Shown here: piece by piece, positions 47,408 to 56,581 of the stretch
Layout of the letters: each line of letters opens with the position of its first letter
Numbering within the stretch: the first letter of the stretch is position 1
From: Rugosibacter aromaticivorans
GTDB lineage: Bacteria; Pseudomonadota; Gammaproteobacteria; Burkholderiales; Rhodocyclaceae
DNA length: 64,000 nt
Reading direction: 5' to 3'
Assembly (NCBI RefSeq): GCF_000934545.1
Contig: NZ_CP010554.1
Coordinates: forward strand, 1,922,001-1,986,000
Program-made: the position numbers and the translations under genes
Notes under the pieces: model-generated
What the model was told of the DNA's origin: nothing
Databases searched by the model: none
What the model saw: the letters and a program-made list of their open reading frames with translations, nothing else

Positions 47408-48283
47408 TCAACGTCGCGAAGTCTCGCTCATGATCTGGTGATAATGCGCCAACCGCCGTGGATGAATCGCGCCGCTGGCTAGCGCTGCCTTAACAGCGCA
47501 ACCTGGTTCCGCACTATGTTTGCAATCACGAAAACGACACGTTCCCATCAAGGGACGAAATTCGACAAAACCCGATTCAATTTCCTGTGGCGACAACTGC
47601 GCCAGACCAAATACCTGTACCCCAGGGCAATCGATCAACTGGCCGCCATTGGGCAGGTGATACAGCCGCGCATACGTGGTGGTGTGTTTACCTGAATCCA
47701 GTGCCGTTGAAATTTCACGAATGGCCGCCGCTGCATGCGGCACCAGCGCATTGGTCAAGGTAGATTTACCCATACCCGACTGCCCTACCAGCACCGAAAC
47801 CTCACCCGCCAGCCAAGGCAGCAGCGGCGTGGCATCTTGCGCGGCAGAGAGTGTTAGCAGTGGGTAGCCTAATGCCACAAAGGGGGCGAGCAGATCGTGC
47901 GCAGCAGGCAATGCGGCCGTTAGATCACACTTGTTTAACACGATCAGTGGGCGTAACCCCTCATGTTCGGCAGCGAGCAGCGCACGGGACAGCAATAAAT
48001 CGCTAAACGAGGGCTCGGTCGCAACTACTAACAGCAACTGGGTGGCATTAGCAGCGATCAGTTTTTGCCGATACGCATCACTGCGGTACAACAGATTTTT
48101 ACGCGGCAGATGGCTGGTAATTTGCCCGTCCTGCGTGAGCTCAACAACATCCCCCACGGCATAGGGGCTTTTTTTGCCCTTAGGAAAACCCTGCGCCACA
48201 CGACCATCAGCAAATTCGATTTCGTAGTGCCGGCCAAAAGCGGCGATGATTGTTCCGCGCTCGCTCAAAGTAAATGACAGCAC
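47408..48283 (-). CDS. rsgA: Ribosome small-subunit GTPase RsgA
   Basis: This is a 291-residue circularly permuted GTPase with an N-terminal OB domain, LIVLNKCDL (G4) before SVLVGQSGMGKSTLTNALVP (G1) and the switch SGKHTTTYARLYHL, and a C-terminal zinc site FRDCKHSAEPGCAVKAAL. It is a late 30S maturation factor. It precedes the pterin dehydratase gene on the complementary strand order protease-PCD-rsgA, a common betaproteobacterial arrangement. Confidence 0.94.
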   Translation of the reverse strand: MLSFTLSERGTIIAAFGRHYEIEFADGRVAQGFPKGKKSPYAVGDVVELTQDGQITSHLPRKNLLYRSDAYRQKLIAANATQLLLVVATEPSFSDLLLSRALLAAEHEGLRPLIVLNKCDLTAALPAAHDLLAPFVALGYPLLTLSAAQDATPLLPWLAGEVSVLVGQSGMGKSTLTNALVPHAAAAIREISTALDSGKHTTTYARLYHLPNGGQLIDCPGVQVFGLAQLSPQEIESGFVEFRPLMGTCRFRDCKHSAEPGCAVKAALASGAIHPRRLAHYHQIMSETSRR

Positions 48284-48298
48284 ATGGCAAAGCGCATA

Positions 48299-48649
48299 TT
48301 ACAGCTCAAACAACGCATCAATTTTTGCTGCACAAATGAAATCATTTTCACTCAAGCCGCCGATCGCATGCGTGGTATAGCTCACCTTGCATTCGTTGTA
48401 GCTAACGGTCAGGTCGGGATGATGGTCTTCGCGGTGAGACACCCAGGCCGTCGCATTCACAAACGCCATGGTCTCGTGATAATTCTTGAACCGGTAGATT
48501 TTAAAAATACGCTGATGATCACGCTTATGATCATTGACCTCTCGCTGCCATCCTGAAAGCCTCGCCAATAACTGCTCGGCAGCATTAGCATCCAGCGCCA
48601 AAACACCCCCTTCGCAAGGCACACAGCGGCGGTTTTTCAGATCAGTCAT
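48299..48649 (-). CDS. phhB: Pterin-4a-carbinolamine dehydratase
   Basis: This is a 116-residue PCD/DCoH-family protein with the active-site histidines in ATAWVSHREDHHPDLTVSYNECKV and THAIGGLSENDF. It recycles the cofactor of aromatic amino acid hydroxylases. No phenylalanine hydroxylase gene is visible nearby. It lies between the protease gene and rsgA, 15-18 bases from each. Confidence 0.92.
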   Translation of the reverse strand: MTDLKNRRCVPCEGGVLALDANAAEQLLARLSGWQREVNDHKRDHQRIFKIYRFKNYHETMAFVNATAWVSHREDHHPDLTVSYNECKVSYTTHAIGGLSENDFICAAKIDALFEL

Positions 48650-48667
48650 CGTTCCTCCGTGTCTTAT

Positions 48668-49930
48668 TCAAAAGGATTGCAAACGTGCAATCCGTTGGCT
48701 GGCCGGCGGATGCGAATCGTGAAACAACGAGTAGAGAGGGTCCGGTGTCAGCGTCGCAGCATTATCACGGTAAAGCTTAACCAGTGCCGCGACAAGATCT
48801 TTTGCTGCCGTTTGTTTTGCGGCATAGGCATCGGCCGCATATTCATCCAGCCGCGAAAGCGCTGATGTCAGCGGCGCTAACGGAAACAGAAAAACCGGCA
48901 GCACCATAGAAAACAGCAGCAAACCCATCGCAGTATGTGCCGTATTCACCGTGTCACCAGCACCGATGTTTAACCCTTCATAAAACCACGGCTGATCGAT
49001 CACCTGGCCAAGCAACCACAACATGCCAAAACTTATCACCGCCAGTAGTGCAATCCGTTTTAACACATGGTGATGATGATAATGTCCCAATTCATGTGCA
49101 AGCACAGCCTCGATCTCTTGCGGTGCGAGTTTTTCCAAAAGCGTGTCGAAAAATACAATGCGCTTGGCGCGGCCAAAACCAGTGAAATACGCATTGCCAT
49201 GCGCCGAACGCTTTGAGCCATCCATCACGAATAAGCCGGATGAAGCAAAGCCGCAACGATTCAACAAGGCTTCGATACGTTCTTTTAGAGCACTATCCGC
49301 CAGTGGCGAAAACTTGTTGAACAAGGGCGCAATCACCGTGGGGTACAACACCAGAACCAGCAGATTAAAGCTCATCCAGAACAGCCAGACATAAAACCAC
49401 CAGTTCGCGCCCATCATCTGCATCAACCATAAAACAGCCAGCAGCAACGGCGCGCCAATCAGGATGGCCAACAAACCTGCCTTGAACAAATCTGCCAACC
49501 ACAGCCGCATCGTCATTTTGTTAAAACCAAATGCCGATTCAAGCCGAAACGTGCGGTAAAGACTCATCGGCAAACCCATCACGAAGCCCAGCAACGCAAA
49601 GCCGGCAAACAGCGCCAGATCATGGGCATAACCCATGCCCAGCCAAGCGTGCAGCACGGCGTCAATCGACTGCAACAATCCACCCATCGTGAACACAAGC
49701 AACAATGTCGCCTCGATAAGAATCTCGATCAGCCCCAAACGGCCCTTGGCCACGGTGTAATCAGCAGCGCGCTCATGGTCAGCCAGGGTGACTTGGGCGG
49801 CAAATTCCGCAGGCACTTCTCCCCGGCACGCACGGACATGGCGCATATGTCGCACGCCCAGCCAAAGACGAAGCGCGGTTGACAGCGCTAACGCTACCAA
49901 GAAAAAGACGGTGATGTAAGCAGCAGTCAT
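48668..49930 (-). CDS. M48 family Ste24-type membrane metalloprotease
   Basis: This is a 420-residue protein with several membrane helices, the zinc motif VLAHELGHYHHHHV and a downstream Glu in RLDEYAADAYAAKQT. NAYFTGFGRAKRIVFFDTLLE is the characteristic substrate-groove block. It belongs to the CAAX-prenyl protease/Ste24 group. The bacterial role is probably membrane-protein quality control. Confidence 0.93.
   Translation of the reverse strand: MTAAYITVFFLVALALSTALRLWLGVRHMRHVRACRGEVPAEFAAQVTLADHERAADYTVAKGRLGLIEILIEATLLLVFTMGGLLQSIDAVLHAWLGMGYAHDLALFAGFALLGFVMGLPMSLYRTFRLESAFGFNKMTMRLWLADLFKAGLLAILIGAPLLLAVLWLMQMMGANWWFYVWLFWMSFNLLVLVLYPTVIAPLFNKFSPLADSALKERIEALLNRCGFASSGLFVMDGSKRSAHGNAYFTGFGRAKRIVFFDTLLEKLAPQEIEAVLAHELGHYHHHHVLKRIALLAVISFGMLWLLGQVIDQPWFYEGLNIGAGDTVNTAHTAMGLLLFSMVLPVFLFPLAPLTSALSRLDEYAADAYAAKQTAAKDLVAALVKLYRDNAATLTPDPLYSLFHDSHPPASQRIARLQSF
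48949..48967 (-). repeat. Dispersed 19-bp motif, degenerate copy in the Ste24-type gene
   Basis: On the minus strand ATCGGTGCTGGTGACACGG, 16 of 19 positions like copy A. Confidence 0.45.
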
Positions 49931-50285
49931 GAGAAAAATACCAGATGTGCAAAGATGCTTCGTTCATTTTATAGGTAGTGGCCGATTAATGTGACTTGAT
50001 CTGGTAGCGAATCAGTTTGCACATTTGAAGGCACGTATTTGTCTATTCAAAATAACTCAAACAATCAAACAATCATACTGAGACTTCAATCCGGCACTGA
50101 CCACAGGGCGGGAGAATACTTAAAGTCATCCTATCCGCTAATTAGTTTGAAAAATTCTGCTGCAAAGCAGCACCAAATACACAGACACCAAAAAATTACT
50201 TGCATATAAGAATCATTCTCATTTATAATAAGAATGATTCTTATTTATAAAATATTTTTGACTCCACTTCCATATAACCCAACCG
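49931..50285. other. Intergenic region with the iron-operon promoter
   Basis: These 355 AT-rich bases separate the divergent protease gene and the broken tonB. The right part contains the Fur-controlled promoter listed separately. Nothing else is recognised. Confidence 0.7.
50200..50245 (+). promoter_or_regulatory. Fur-regulated promoter of the tonB-exbBD-receptor operon
   Basis: -35 TTGCAT (50200-50205), 18-base spacer, -10 TATAAT (50224-50229). Two Fur-box-like sequences overlap it: ATAAGAATCATTCTCAT (50206-50222) in the spacer and the perfect 9-bp inverted repeat AATAAGAAT-G-ATTCTTATT (50227-50245) over the -10 and start point. This is the layout expected for iron-dependent repression by Fur, encoded at 26.5 kb. 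Confidence 0.88.
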
Positions 50286-50414
50286 ATGGCCGCACAGTCT
50301 TTTCCCAGCTATCCATGCACAGCGCCGCAGCGCGTCTCCCGCATCTGCACCGGAATCGTGATCGCTGCGCATGTGCTGGTGATTTGCGGACTGCTCCATG
50401 GAAAATCCATCAGC
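50286..50414 (+). pseudogene. tonB: tonB, N-terminal part (cut by insertion sequence)
   Basis: The first 43 codons give a short cytoplasmic tail and the membrane anchor (ICTGIVIAAHVLVICGLLHG). The insertion sequence then enters at 50415. Removing the element and one 8-bp duplication restores a continuous 216-codon frame running into the C-terminal part at 51837. TonB links the ExbB/ExbD proton motor to outer-membrane receptors; this half keeps only the anchor. Confidence 0.9.
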
Positions 50415-51828
50415 GGGAGTGTCCTGAATTTTGTGTGCAAGGCGGTTGATGTTTCATTGATTGCTGCCTGATTTTACGCGACACGTTTCGTAAAGCGATC
50501 CCCGAACTGGATGGCGAATTGCACCATCGCGGCTTTCCAGTGAAACACCGGCATTGCCCATTCCTTGGTGATGTTTCTCAGCGCCAGCCAGATCAGCTTG
50601 GTCGCCGCCTCGTCGTTGGGGAAATGCCCGCGTGTCTTGATCGCCTTGCGGATGCGCGCGTTGACCGATTCGATGGCATTGGTGGTGTAAATCACCCGCC
50701 GAATCTCGGGCGGGAACGCAAAGAATGGCGTCACGTAGTCCCATGCACGCCGCCAGGCCGCAGCGACATGCGGCAGTTTCGTTCCCCATTCGGATTGCGC
50801 GAACGCCGTCAGCGCGACTTCTGCGGCGTCTGCGCTCGTCGCGGTGTAGATCGGACGCAGCGCCGCTGCGACGGCTTTGCGATCCTTCCAACTGGCATAG
50901 TCCAGGCTGTTGCGGATCAAGTGCACGATGCAGGTTTGCAGGACGGCTTCCGGATACGCCGCAGCAAGCGCCTCTGGAATCCCTTTCAGACCATCGGAAA
51001 CGGCGATCAGCACGTCCTCCACGCCGCGCGTCTTCAAGTCGTTGAAGACCTTGAGCCAGAACTTGGCCCCTTCGGTGTGTTCGATCCACAGCCCGAGAAT
51101 GTCGCGGCTGCCGTCGGGCAGGATGCCCAGCGCAAGATAGACCGCCTTGTTCCTGACCAGGCCGTCGTCGCGGATCTTGACCCGCAACGCGTCGAAGAAG
51201 ATCACGGGGTACATCGGCTCCAGCGGTCGGGCCTGCCAGGCAGAGACTTCGGCCATGACTTCATCGGTCACGGTGCTGATGAAATCCGGCGACACCTCGA
51301 CGTGATACATCTCGGTCAGGTGCGCGCGGATGTCGCGCGTGCTCATGCCGCGTGCATACATCGACAGGATCAAGTCATCAAAGCCTTCGTAGCGGCGGCC
51401 ATGCTTGGGGACGATCAGGGGTTCGAACGCGCCGCTGCGGTCGCGCGGGATGTCGATCCTGAGCGGGCCGGTGTCGGTGAGGAGCGTCTTGCCGCTGCTG
51501 CCGTTGCGATGGTTGGCAACGCCTGCGGGCTTGTCTTCGCCGGGTGCGTAGCCCAGATGCAGGCTCATCTCAGCAGCCAGCGCGCGCTCGATGATCGCGC
51601 GTTTCAGGCGTGCGGTGAGGTCGTTGACCTCGCTGCCGGTCATCGGTGCGCTGACCAGTGTGTCCAGCTGTGCCTGCATCTCGGGCGTAAACGCAGGCGC
51701 GTTGCGCGCATCCTCAATGGATTGCTGAACCATGCTCAGCTTCTTGGGTTTCGTTTGTTGCTCGGGCATATCTCGTTCCTTTCTCGAACTGATGAATATG
51801 CCTTACACACAAAAATTCGGATAGGCTC
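50415..51828 (-). mobile_element. IS256-family insertion sequence, copy 3 (1,414 bp)
   Basis: Same ends and length as the other copies. Perfect 8-bp target duplication CCATCAGC at 50407-50414 and 51829-51836. It is inserted in tonB with its transposase gene opposite to the operon. Confidence 0.95.
50474..51769 (-). CDS. IS256-family (Mutator) transposase, copy 3
   Basis: 431 residues, intact, with the same translation as the two copies at 12.7 and 16.4 kb; DDE residues in FFDALR, AVSDGLKG and NAIESVNAR. Confidence 0.95.
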   Translation of the reverse strand: MPEQQTKPKKLSMVQQSIEDARNAPAFTPEMQAQLDTLVSAPMTGSEVNDLTARLKRAIIERALAAEMSLHLGYAPGEDKPAGVANHRNGSSGKTLLTDTGPLRIDIPRDRSGAFEPLIVPKHGRRYEGFDDLILSMYARGMSTRDIRAHLTEMYHVEVSPDFISTVTDEVMAEVSAWQARPLEPMYPVIFFDALRVKIRDDGLVRNKAVYLALGILPDGSRDILGLWIEHTEGAKFWLKVFNDLKTRGVEDVLIAVSDGLKGIPEALAAAYPEAVLQTCIVHLIRNSLDYASWKDRKAVAAALRPIYTATSADAAEVALTAFAQSEWGTKLPHVAAAWRRAWDYVTPFFAFPPEIRRVIYTTNAIESVNARIRKAIKTRGHFPNDEAATKLIWLALRNITKEWAMPVFHWKAAMVQFAIQFGDRFTKRVA

Positions 51829-52358
51829 CCATCAGCCAGCCAAGCGCACCAGTTGCCATGAGCGTGCGCCTGCTACCGCTTGAAGCACCGCAGACAAAAC
51901 CTGAAATCGTCCCCCCAAAACCCCGTCCCATGGCACGCAAACCCTTGCCAATACAAACTCCGACGTTGCTCGCTGCGCCTGTGGAAATGCCTGCACCCAC
52001 ACCGACTGTCGCTCTGCCAGCGCCGACTTTTGCAGAACCTGTTACAGCAATTGCCATGTCACCTGCGTCAATACCAACCCAGCCACGCTTCGATGCCACC
52101 TATCTGGACAATCCGAAGCCGCCGTATCCAGGCATCTCGCGACGTCTTGGCGAGCAGGGCCGCGTCGTGCTGCGCATACATGTTACGGCGGACGGTTTGC
52201 CGCAAATTGTCCAGATACACACCAGCAGCGGCTACACGCGTCTTGATGATTCAGCGCTGGAAACCGTGCGCCGCTGGAAATTCGTGGCAGCCAAGCTCGG
52301 CAACGAGCCTGTCGCCGCTACTGTTCTCGTTCCGATTATTTTTTCACTGAAAGGCTGA
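51829..52358 (+). pseudogene. tonB: tonB, C-terminal part
   Basis: This is the rest of the interrupted tonB: a Pro-rich periplasmic spacer (PEIVPPKPRPMARKPLP) and the TonB C-terminal domain with PPYPGISRRLGEQGRVVLRI and SGYTRLDDSALETVRRWKF. A 166-codon frame from the ATG at 51858 is open but lacks the membrane anchor and signal, so its product would stay in the cytoplasm. It ends 4 bases before exbB. Confidence 0.9.
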
Positions 52359-52362
52359 CACC

Positions 52363-53148
52363 ATGGAAAACTCACTGGGCTTCGCCCACTTTCTCGCCAA
52401 TAGCGATGGCATTGCACGGTTTATTCTGGTTCTGATGACGCTGATGTCCATCGGCACCTGGTATCTGATTCTTGCCAAAAGCGCCCGCCGTATCGCCATC
52501 CGGCGCAAGAGCAATACCTTCCTCAAGTCTTTCTGGGTAGCCAACAGTCTTAATGACATTGCCGACGAAATACGCGCAAATAACCCCACCAGGGGCATTA
52601 CCGAACCCTTTGCGGATTTGGTGCAACGAGGAATCGCCGCCGTTGAGTACTGCAAGGCAGACAACATCAGCCAAAATCCGCAGGGTCTGATCGATTTTGG
52701 TACGCCCGGCGAGTTCCTCATTCGCTCGATCAGGCATGTCATTGCGCAGCATAAGGCACACATGGAATATGGCAACACCTATCTCGCCACCGTCGCCTCC
52801 TCAGCGCCTTTTGTCGGCCTGTTCGGCACTGTCTGGGGGATTTACCATGCGCTGCTGGCCATCGGCATGAGCGGCCAAAGTACGCTGGACAAGGTCGCCG
52901 GCCCGGTGGGCGAAGCCTTGATCATGACCGCCATCGGCCTAGCCGTTGCCATTCCCGCTGCCGTTGCCTACAACACATTTACCCGCGCCAATCGCAATGC
53001 GCTGGGCGAGCTCAACGCGTTCGCTCATGAATTGTTCACCCTGCTCGCCACCGGCCTCAAGACCGTACCTCAAGGTAGCAAGGGCAACGAGGCAAACCAT
53101 CCAGCCAACCACGCAGCTGGGCCAAAAAACGTACTCGCAGTTGCCTAG
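52363..53148 (+). CDS. exbB: ExbB-type proton channel protein
   Basis: This is a 261-residue MotA/TolQ/ExbB protein with three membrane segments: about 20-42, and a pair around 145-165 and 188-212. The conserved block VASSAPFVGLFGTVWGIYHAL and GEALIMTAIGLAVAIPAAVAYN lines the pentameric channel. It powers TonB with ExbD. It follows the broken tonB by 4 bases, so its transcription now depends on read-through of, or a promoter in, the insertion sequence. Confidence 0.93.
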   Translation: MENSLGFAHFLANSDGIARFILVLMTLMSIGTWYLILAKSARRIAIRRKSNTFLKSFWVANSLNDIADEIRANNPTRGITEPFADLVQRGIAAVEYCKADNISQNPQGLIDFGTPGEFLIRSIRHVIAQHKAHMEYGNTYLATVASSAPFVGLFGTVWGIYHALLAIGMSGQSTLDKVAGPVGEALIMTAIGLAVAIPAAVAYNTFTRANRNALGELNAFAHELFTLLATGLKTVPQGSKGNEANHPANHAAGPKNVLAVA

Positions 53149-53159
53149 AAAGTGACGCC

Positions 53160-53576
53160 ATGACAGACTCTTTTTTCGAAGATGACGGCGATGAAGCTCT
53201 TGCCGAAATCAACATGATTCCCCTGATCGACATCATGCTGGTACTGCTGGTGATTTTCATCATTACTGCGCCGCTGTTGACGCACTCAGTCAAGATTGAT
53301 CTGCCCAAAGCATCATCCACCCCGAACCTGACCGAGCCAGACAATATCCAGGTCGCCATCGACAATAGCGGCCAAGTGTATTGGCATGGTGAAGCAGTTA
53401 CTGCCACAACGCTCGACGAACGGCTACGCATTGCCGCCGGGCACTCGCCACAACCGGAACTGCATCTGCGGGCGGAACGTACTACGCCGTACGAAAAGGT
53501 GGCTCAAGTCATGTCGGCCGCCACGCACGAAGGGCTCACGCGAATCGCCTTCGTCACGGAACCCAAGACACCCTGA
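53160..53576 (+). CDS. exbD: ExbD-type TonB energiser
   Basis: This is a 138-residue protein with one N-terminal membrane helix that carries the essential Asp (INMIPLIDIMLVLLVIFIITAPL, Asp in LID) and a periplasmic domain with HLRAERTTPYEKVAQVMSAA. Normal for ExbD/TolR. It lies 11 bases after exbB. Confidence 0.94.
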   Translation: MTDSFFEDDGDEALAEINMIPLIDIMLVLLVIFIITAPLLTHSVKIDLPKASSTPNLTEPDNIQVAIDNSGQVYWHGEAVTATTLDERLRIAAGHSPQPELHLRAERTTPYEKVAQVMSAATHEGLTRIAFVTEPKTP

Positions 53577-53641
53577 CGATTACTCTCAATTTTTCACACC
53601 CCGTTCCAGCCAGCCAGAACAACATTACCTGAGGATATCCC

Positions 53642-55879
53642 ATGAATCAGCTGACAAAAAACACCAGCAGCATCTATAAGAAAAAACCGTCGCCGCAATT
53701 GCTACCGCTCAGCGCCATGATACTGGCCGGGCTGACCAGTTCGCACGTTGTCAATGCGCAGGAAATAGCGAATGGAACGGAAAAGCAATTACCCACGGTG
53801 ACTGTGCAGGCAGAAGCCGATAAACCCGACGGTTATCGTGCTACCACCACGCGCGTTGGCAAGATACTGCAAGATCCGCATGACATCCCTCAAGCCGTGA
53901 CCACCATCACCCAGACCCTGATGGAAGAACAGCAAGTCGGATCGCTGCGTGAAGCCCTGCGCAACGTCTCCGGTCTGACCTTTAACGCAGCAGAAGGCGG
54001 TCGCTCAGGCGACAACATGAATCTGCGCGGTTTTTATACTTTCGGCGACATGTATCTCGACGGCATACGCGACACCGCGCAATACAATCGCGAGACCTTC
54101 AATTACGAACAGATTGATGTCTTGCGTGGTGCCGGCGCGATGTTATTCGGCCGCGGCCAGGCAGGTGGCGTCATCAATCAGGTGAGCAAAACACCGTTGA
54201 ATGAAGAGCAATACAAACTCACCGGCAGTATCGGCGAAAACGACTACAAGGAAGTCACGGCAGACCTCAACAAGCCACTCAATGAGAACACTGCCGTGCG
54301 CATCAACCTGATGCAACGTGACGAAGGCAGCTGGCGCAGTAACCCGGCAACCGGCAGCGAGCCGGAAATCCATCGCAAGGGGATCGGCATCAGCCTCGGC
54401 TTCAACCTGTACACCAATAACCAGTTCTGGCTCAACCACTATCAGCTCAAGACCGAGGACAATCCGGACTACGGCATGCCATTCGATACTGCAACACGAA
54501 GTATCACTAAAAACTTTTCCCCAGATACTTTCTGGGGCACTGACAGCACGTTTGACAAAAGCGATACGAAGATCACCACGCTGATCAACGAATATCGTTT
54601 TTCGCCGGACAGCCAGTTGCGTACACAGGTGCGAATAGCCGATTACGAGCGCAGCTACTGGGCGCGCACCCCCAGTGCGACTCAGGCGCCGAACGCCCAA
54701 GCATTGGTTCTCAATGGCGTCACTGCCAACGGCGGCCCGACACGTACTGCCGATTACGAAACCGTGACCCTGCAATCGGACTACAGCACCAAATTCACCG
54801 CCATGGGCATGAAACACGAGCTGCTCACCGGTGTTGAATATTTGAAAGAAAACAGCTATCGACATTCACTGCGCAATCTGGGCGGCACCACGGCGGCTAA
54901 CCCGCCCTACTATCAACCGTATGACCCCAGTCCAACAGGCACGCCCGTACGTTTCGACTCGGATTCCTATGCTGTCTATGTGCAGGACACCATCGAATTC
55001 ATCCCCAAGTGGAAGGCAACGCTAGGCATGCGCCGCGACGAGATGGATGCTAATTTCAGCAGCGCCACCTCGCCCAATCTTTACTATGGCCAGAACAGCT
55101 ACCGCAGCGCGCTGTCCTTCCACCCTACCAGTCAAACACATTACTACCTCAGTTGGAGTGACTCCTTCAGCCCCACTGCCGATCTTTATCAACTTACCGT
55201 ATCACCGCTGCCACCGGAACGCAGCGACGTGATTGAACTTGGTGCCAAGTGGCTGTTGTTTGATGGCGATCTGGCACTCCGCGCGGCACTCTATCAAGCA
55301 ACCAAAAAATGGGAACGCAATGGTGATCTCGAGTCAACAGCAGCGATACTCACCAAAAAGCGCCGCACCAAGGGATTTGAACTGGAGGCTGCTGGCCGCA
55401 TCACCAATAGTTGGGAGATATTCTCCGGACTCGCCCTGATGGACGCCCGTATTCTTGAAGTTGCAGAAAATGTGAACCCCACGACCGGCATCATTACCAT
55501 GGCAAACCCAGGTTATGTCGGACAACGCGCGCGCAACACGCCATCGTATACTGCCAACCTATGGACCACCTACAAACTCGACGGCTACTGGAAAGTTGGG
55601 GGCGGCATCGAAGCCAAAGGCGAACGTCTAGGCTACAACCCGAGCGGCGCGGGCGCCATCCCTACACTGCCTGGCAGCACTACGTTTCATCCAAATACGC
55701 TGTCCTCTTATACACGCTGGGATGCCATGGTGGCCTATGAAAGGGAAAAATGGACACTACGCCTCAATGTCAGAAATGTATTCGATAAAATCTACTACGA
55801 CTCGTTTTACGAAAATGGTGGTTTCGCCACTCCAGGCACACGCCGCGCTGCAATCCTGACCGGCGAAATCAAGTTCTGA
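53642..55879 (+). CDS. TonB-dependent siderophore receptor (Fiu/FhuE type)
   Basis: This is a 745-residue outer-membrane receptor. It has a long signal sequence cleaved near VVNAQEI, then a TonB-box-like start (QLPTVTVQAEA), a plug domain (DIPQAVTTITQTLMEEQQVG, then DVLRGAGAMLFGRGQAGGVINQVSK) and a 22-strand-type barrel ending GTRRAAILTGEIKF with terminal Phe. The plug motif is that of catecholate/hydroxamate siderophore receptors. Without an intact partner TonB from this operon it would need another TonB. Confidence 0.93.
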   Translation: MNQLTKNTSSIYKKKPSPQLLPLSAMILAGLTSSHVVNAQEIANGTEKQLPTVTVQAEADKPDGYRATTTRVGKILQDPHDIPQAVTTITQTLMEEQQVGSLREALRNVSGLTFNAAEGGRSGDNMNLRGFYTFGDMYLDGIRDTAQYNRETFNYEQIDVLRGAGAMLFGRGQAGGVINQVSKTPLNEEQYKLTGSIGENDYKEVTADLNKPLNENTAVRINLMQRDEGSWRSNPATGSEPEIHRKGIGISLGFNLYTNNQFWLNHYQLKTEDNPDYGMPFDTATRSITKNFSPDTFWGTDSTFDKSDTKITTLINEYRFSPDSQLRTQVRIADYERSYWARTPSATQAPNAQALVLNGVTANGGPTRTADYETVTLQSDYSTKFTAMGMKHELLTGVEYLKENSYRHSLRNLGGTTAANPPYYQPYDPSPTGTPVRFDSDSYAVYVQDTIEFIPKWKATLGMRRDEMDANFSSATSPNLYYGQNSYRSALSFHPTSQTHYYLSWSDSFSPTADLYQLTVSPLPPERSDVIELGAKWLLFDGDLALRAALYQATKKWERNGDLESTAAILTKKRRTKGFELEAAGRITNSWEIFSGLALMDARILEVAENVNPTTGIITMANPGYVGQRARNTPSYTANLWTTYKLDGYWKVGGGIEAKGERLGYNPSGAGAIPTLPGSTTFHPNTLSSYTRWDAMVAYEREKWTLRLNVRNVFDKIYYDSFYENGGFATPGTRRAAILTGEIKF

Positions 55880-55894
55880 TCTTTCGGCAAAGCC

Positions 55895-56581
55895 ATGCTC
55901 ATCACCATTGATAATCTATTGACACTGGATGAACTGGCCGCCACGCGCGACTTGCTGGCCCGCTCCCGCTGGGGCAGCGGGCTGGCAACTGCTGGCACGC
56001 AAGCGGCACTGGCTAAGAACAACCAGCAACTGACGGAAGACGCCGAGCATCTGCCAACCTTGCGGCATCTTGTGCTCAACGCACTTAACCGTAATCCCCT
56101 GTTTTTCGCCGCCACGCTACCACTGAAAATCCTGCCGCCCTTTTTTAACCGCTATGCCGACCAAACCAATACCTACGACTGGCATATAGACAACGCCATG
56201 CGCCTCGCACCCCACCCGCCGGGCACTTATGTCCGTGCAGACATCTCGGCCACCTTGTTTCTATCCGATCCGGAAAATTATGACGGCGGCGAGTTGACTA
56301 TCGAAGACACCTTCGGCTCACACCCTATCAAGCTCGCAGCCGGCAGTCTGGTCATTTATCCCTCTTCCTCGCTTCACGCCGTCACCCCCGTCACGCGCGG
56401 CGAGCGGCTAGCCTGCTTCATGTTCATCCAGAGCATGGTGCGCGACCCCGGCCAGCGCCGCCTGTTATACGACATGGATATGGCTCTGCTGGCGCTGCGC
56501 AACGACATCGGTGAGACCGATCCGGTGATACGGCTGACAGGGACGTATCACAACCTGCTGCGACGCTGGGCAGAAAACTGA
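55895..56581 (+). CDS. PKHD-type Fe(II)/2-oxoglutarate dioxygenase PiuC
   Basis: This is a 228-residue member of the YbiX/PiuC family. Iron ligands: His-x-Asp in YDWHIDNAM and a distal His in SSSLHAVTPVTRGERLACF, whose Arg binds 2-oxoglutarate. PiuC genes travel with TonB-dependent receptors and are iron-repressed; the substrate is not settled. It lies 15 bases after the receptor and shares its stop/start with the next gene (ATGA-type overlap). Confidence 0.92.
   Translation: MLITIDNLLTLDELAATRDLLARSRWGSGLATAGTQAALAKNNQQLTEDAEHLPTLRHLVLNALNRNPLFFAATLPLKILPPFFNRYADQTNTYDWHIDNAMRLAPHPPGTYVRADISATLFLSDPENYDGGELTIEDTFGSHPIKLAAGSLVIYPSSSLHAVTPVTRGERLACFMFIQSMVRDPGQRRLLYDMDMALLALRNDIGETDPVIRLTGTYHNLLRRWAEN

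Noticed and set aside
52009..52027. Copy of the dispersed motif in tonB
   Set aside because: Only the 11-base core and the A-run side match; the rest is unlike the consensus, so I did not list it as a full copy.
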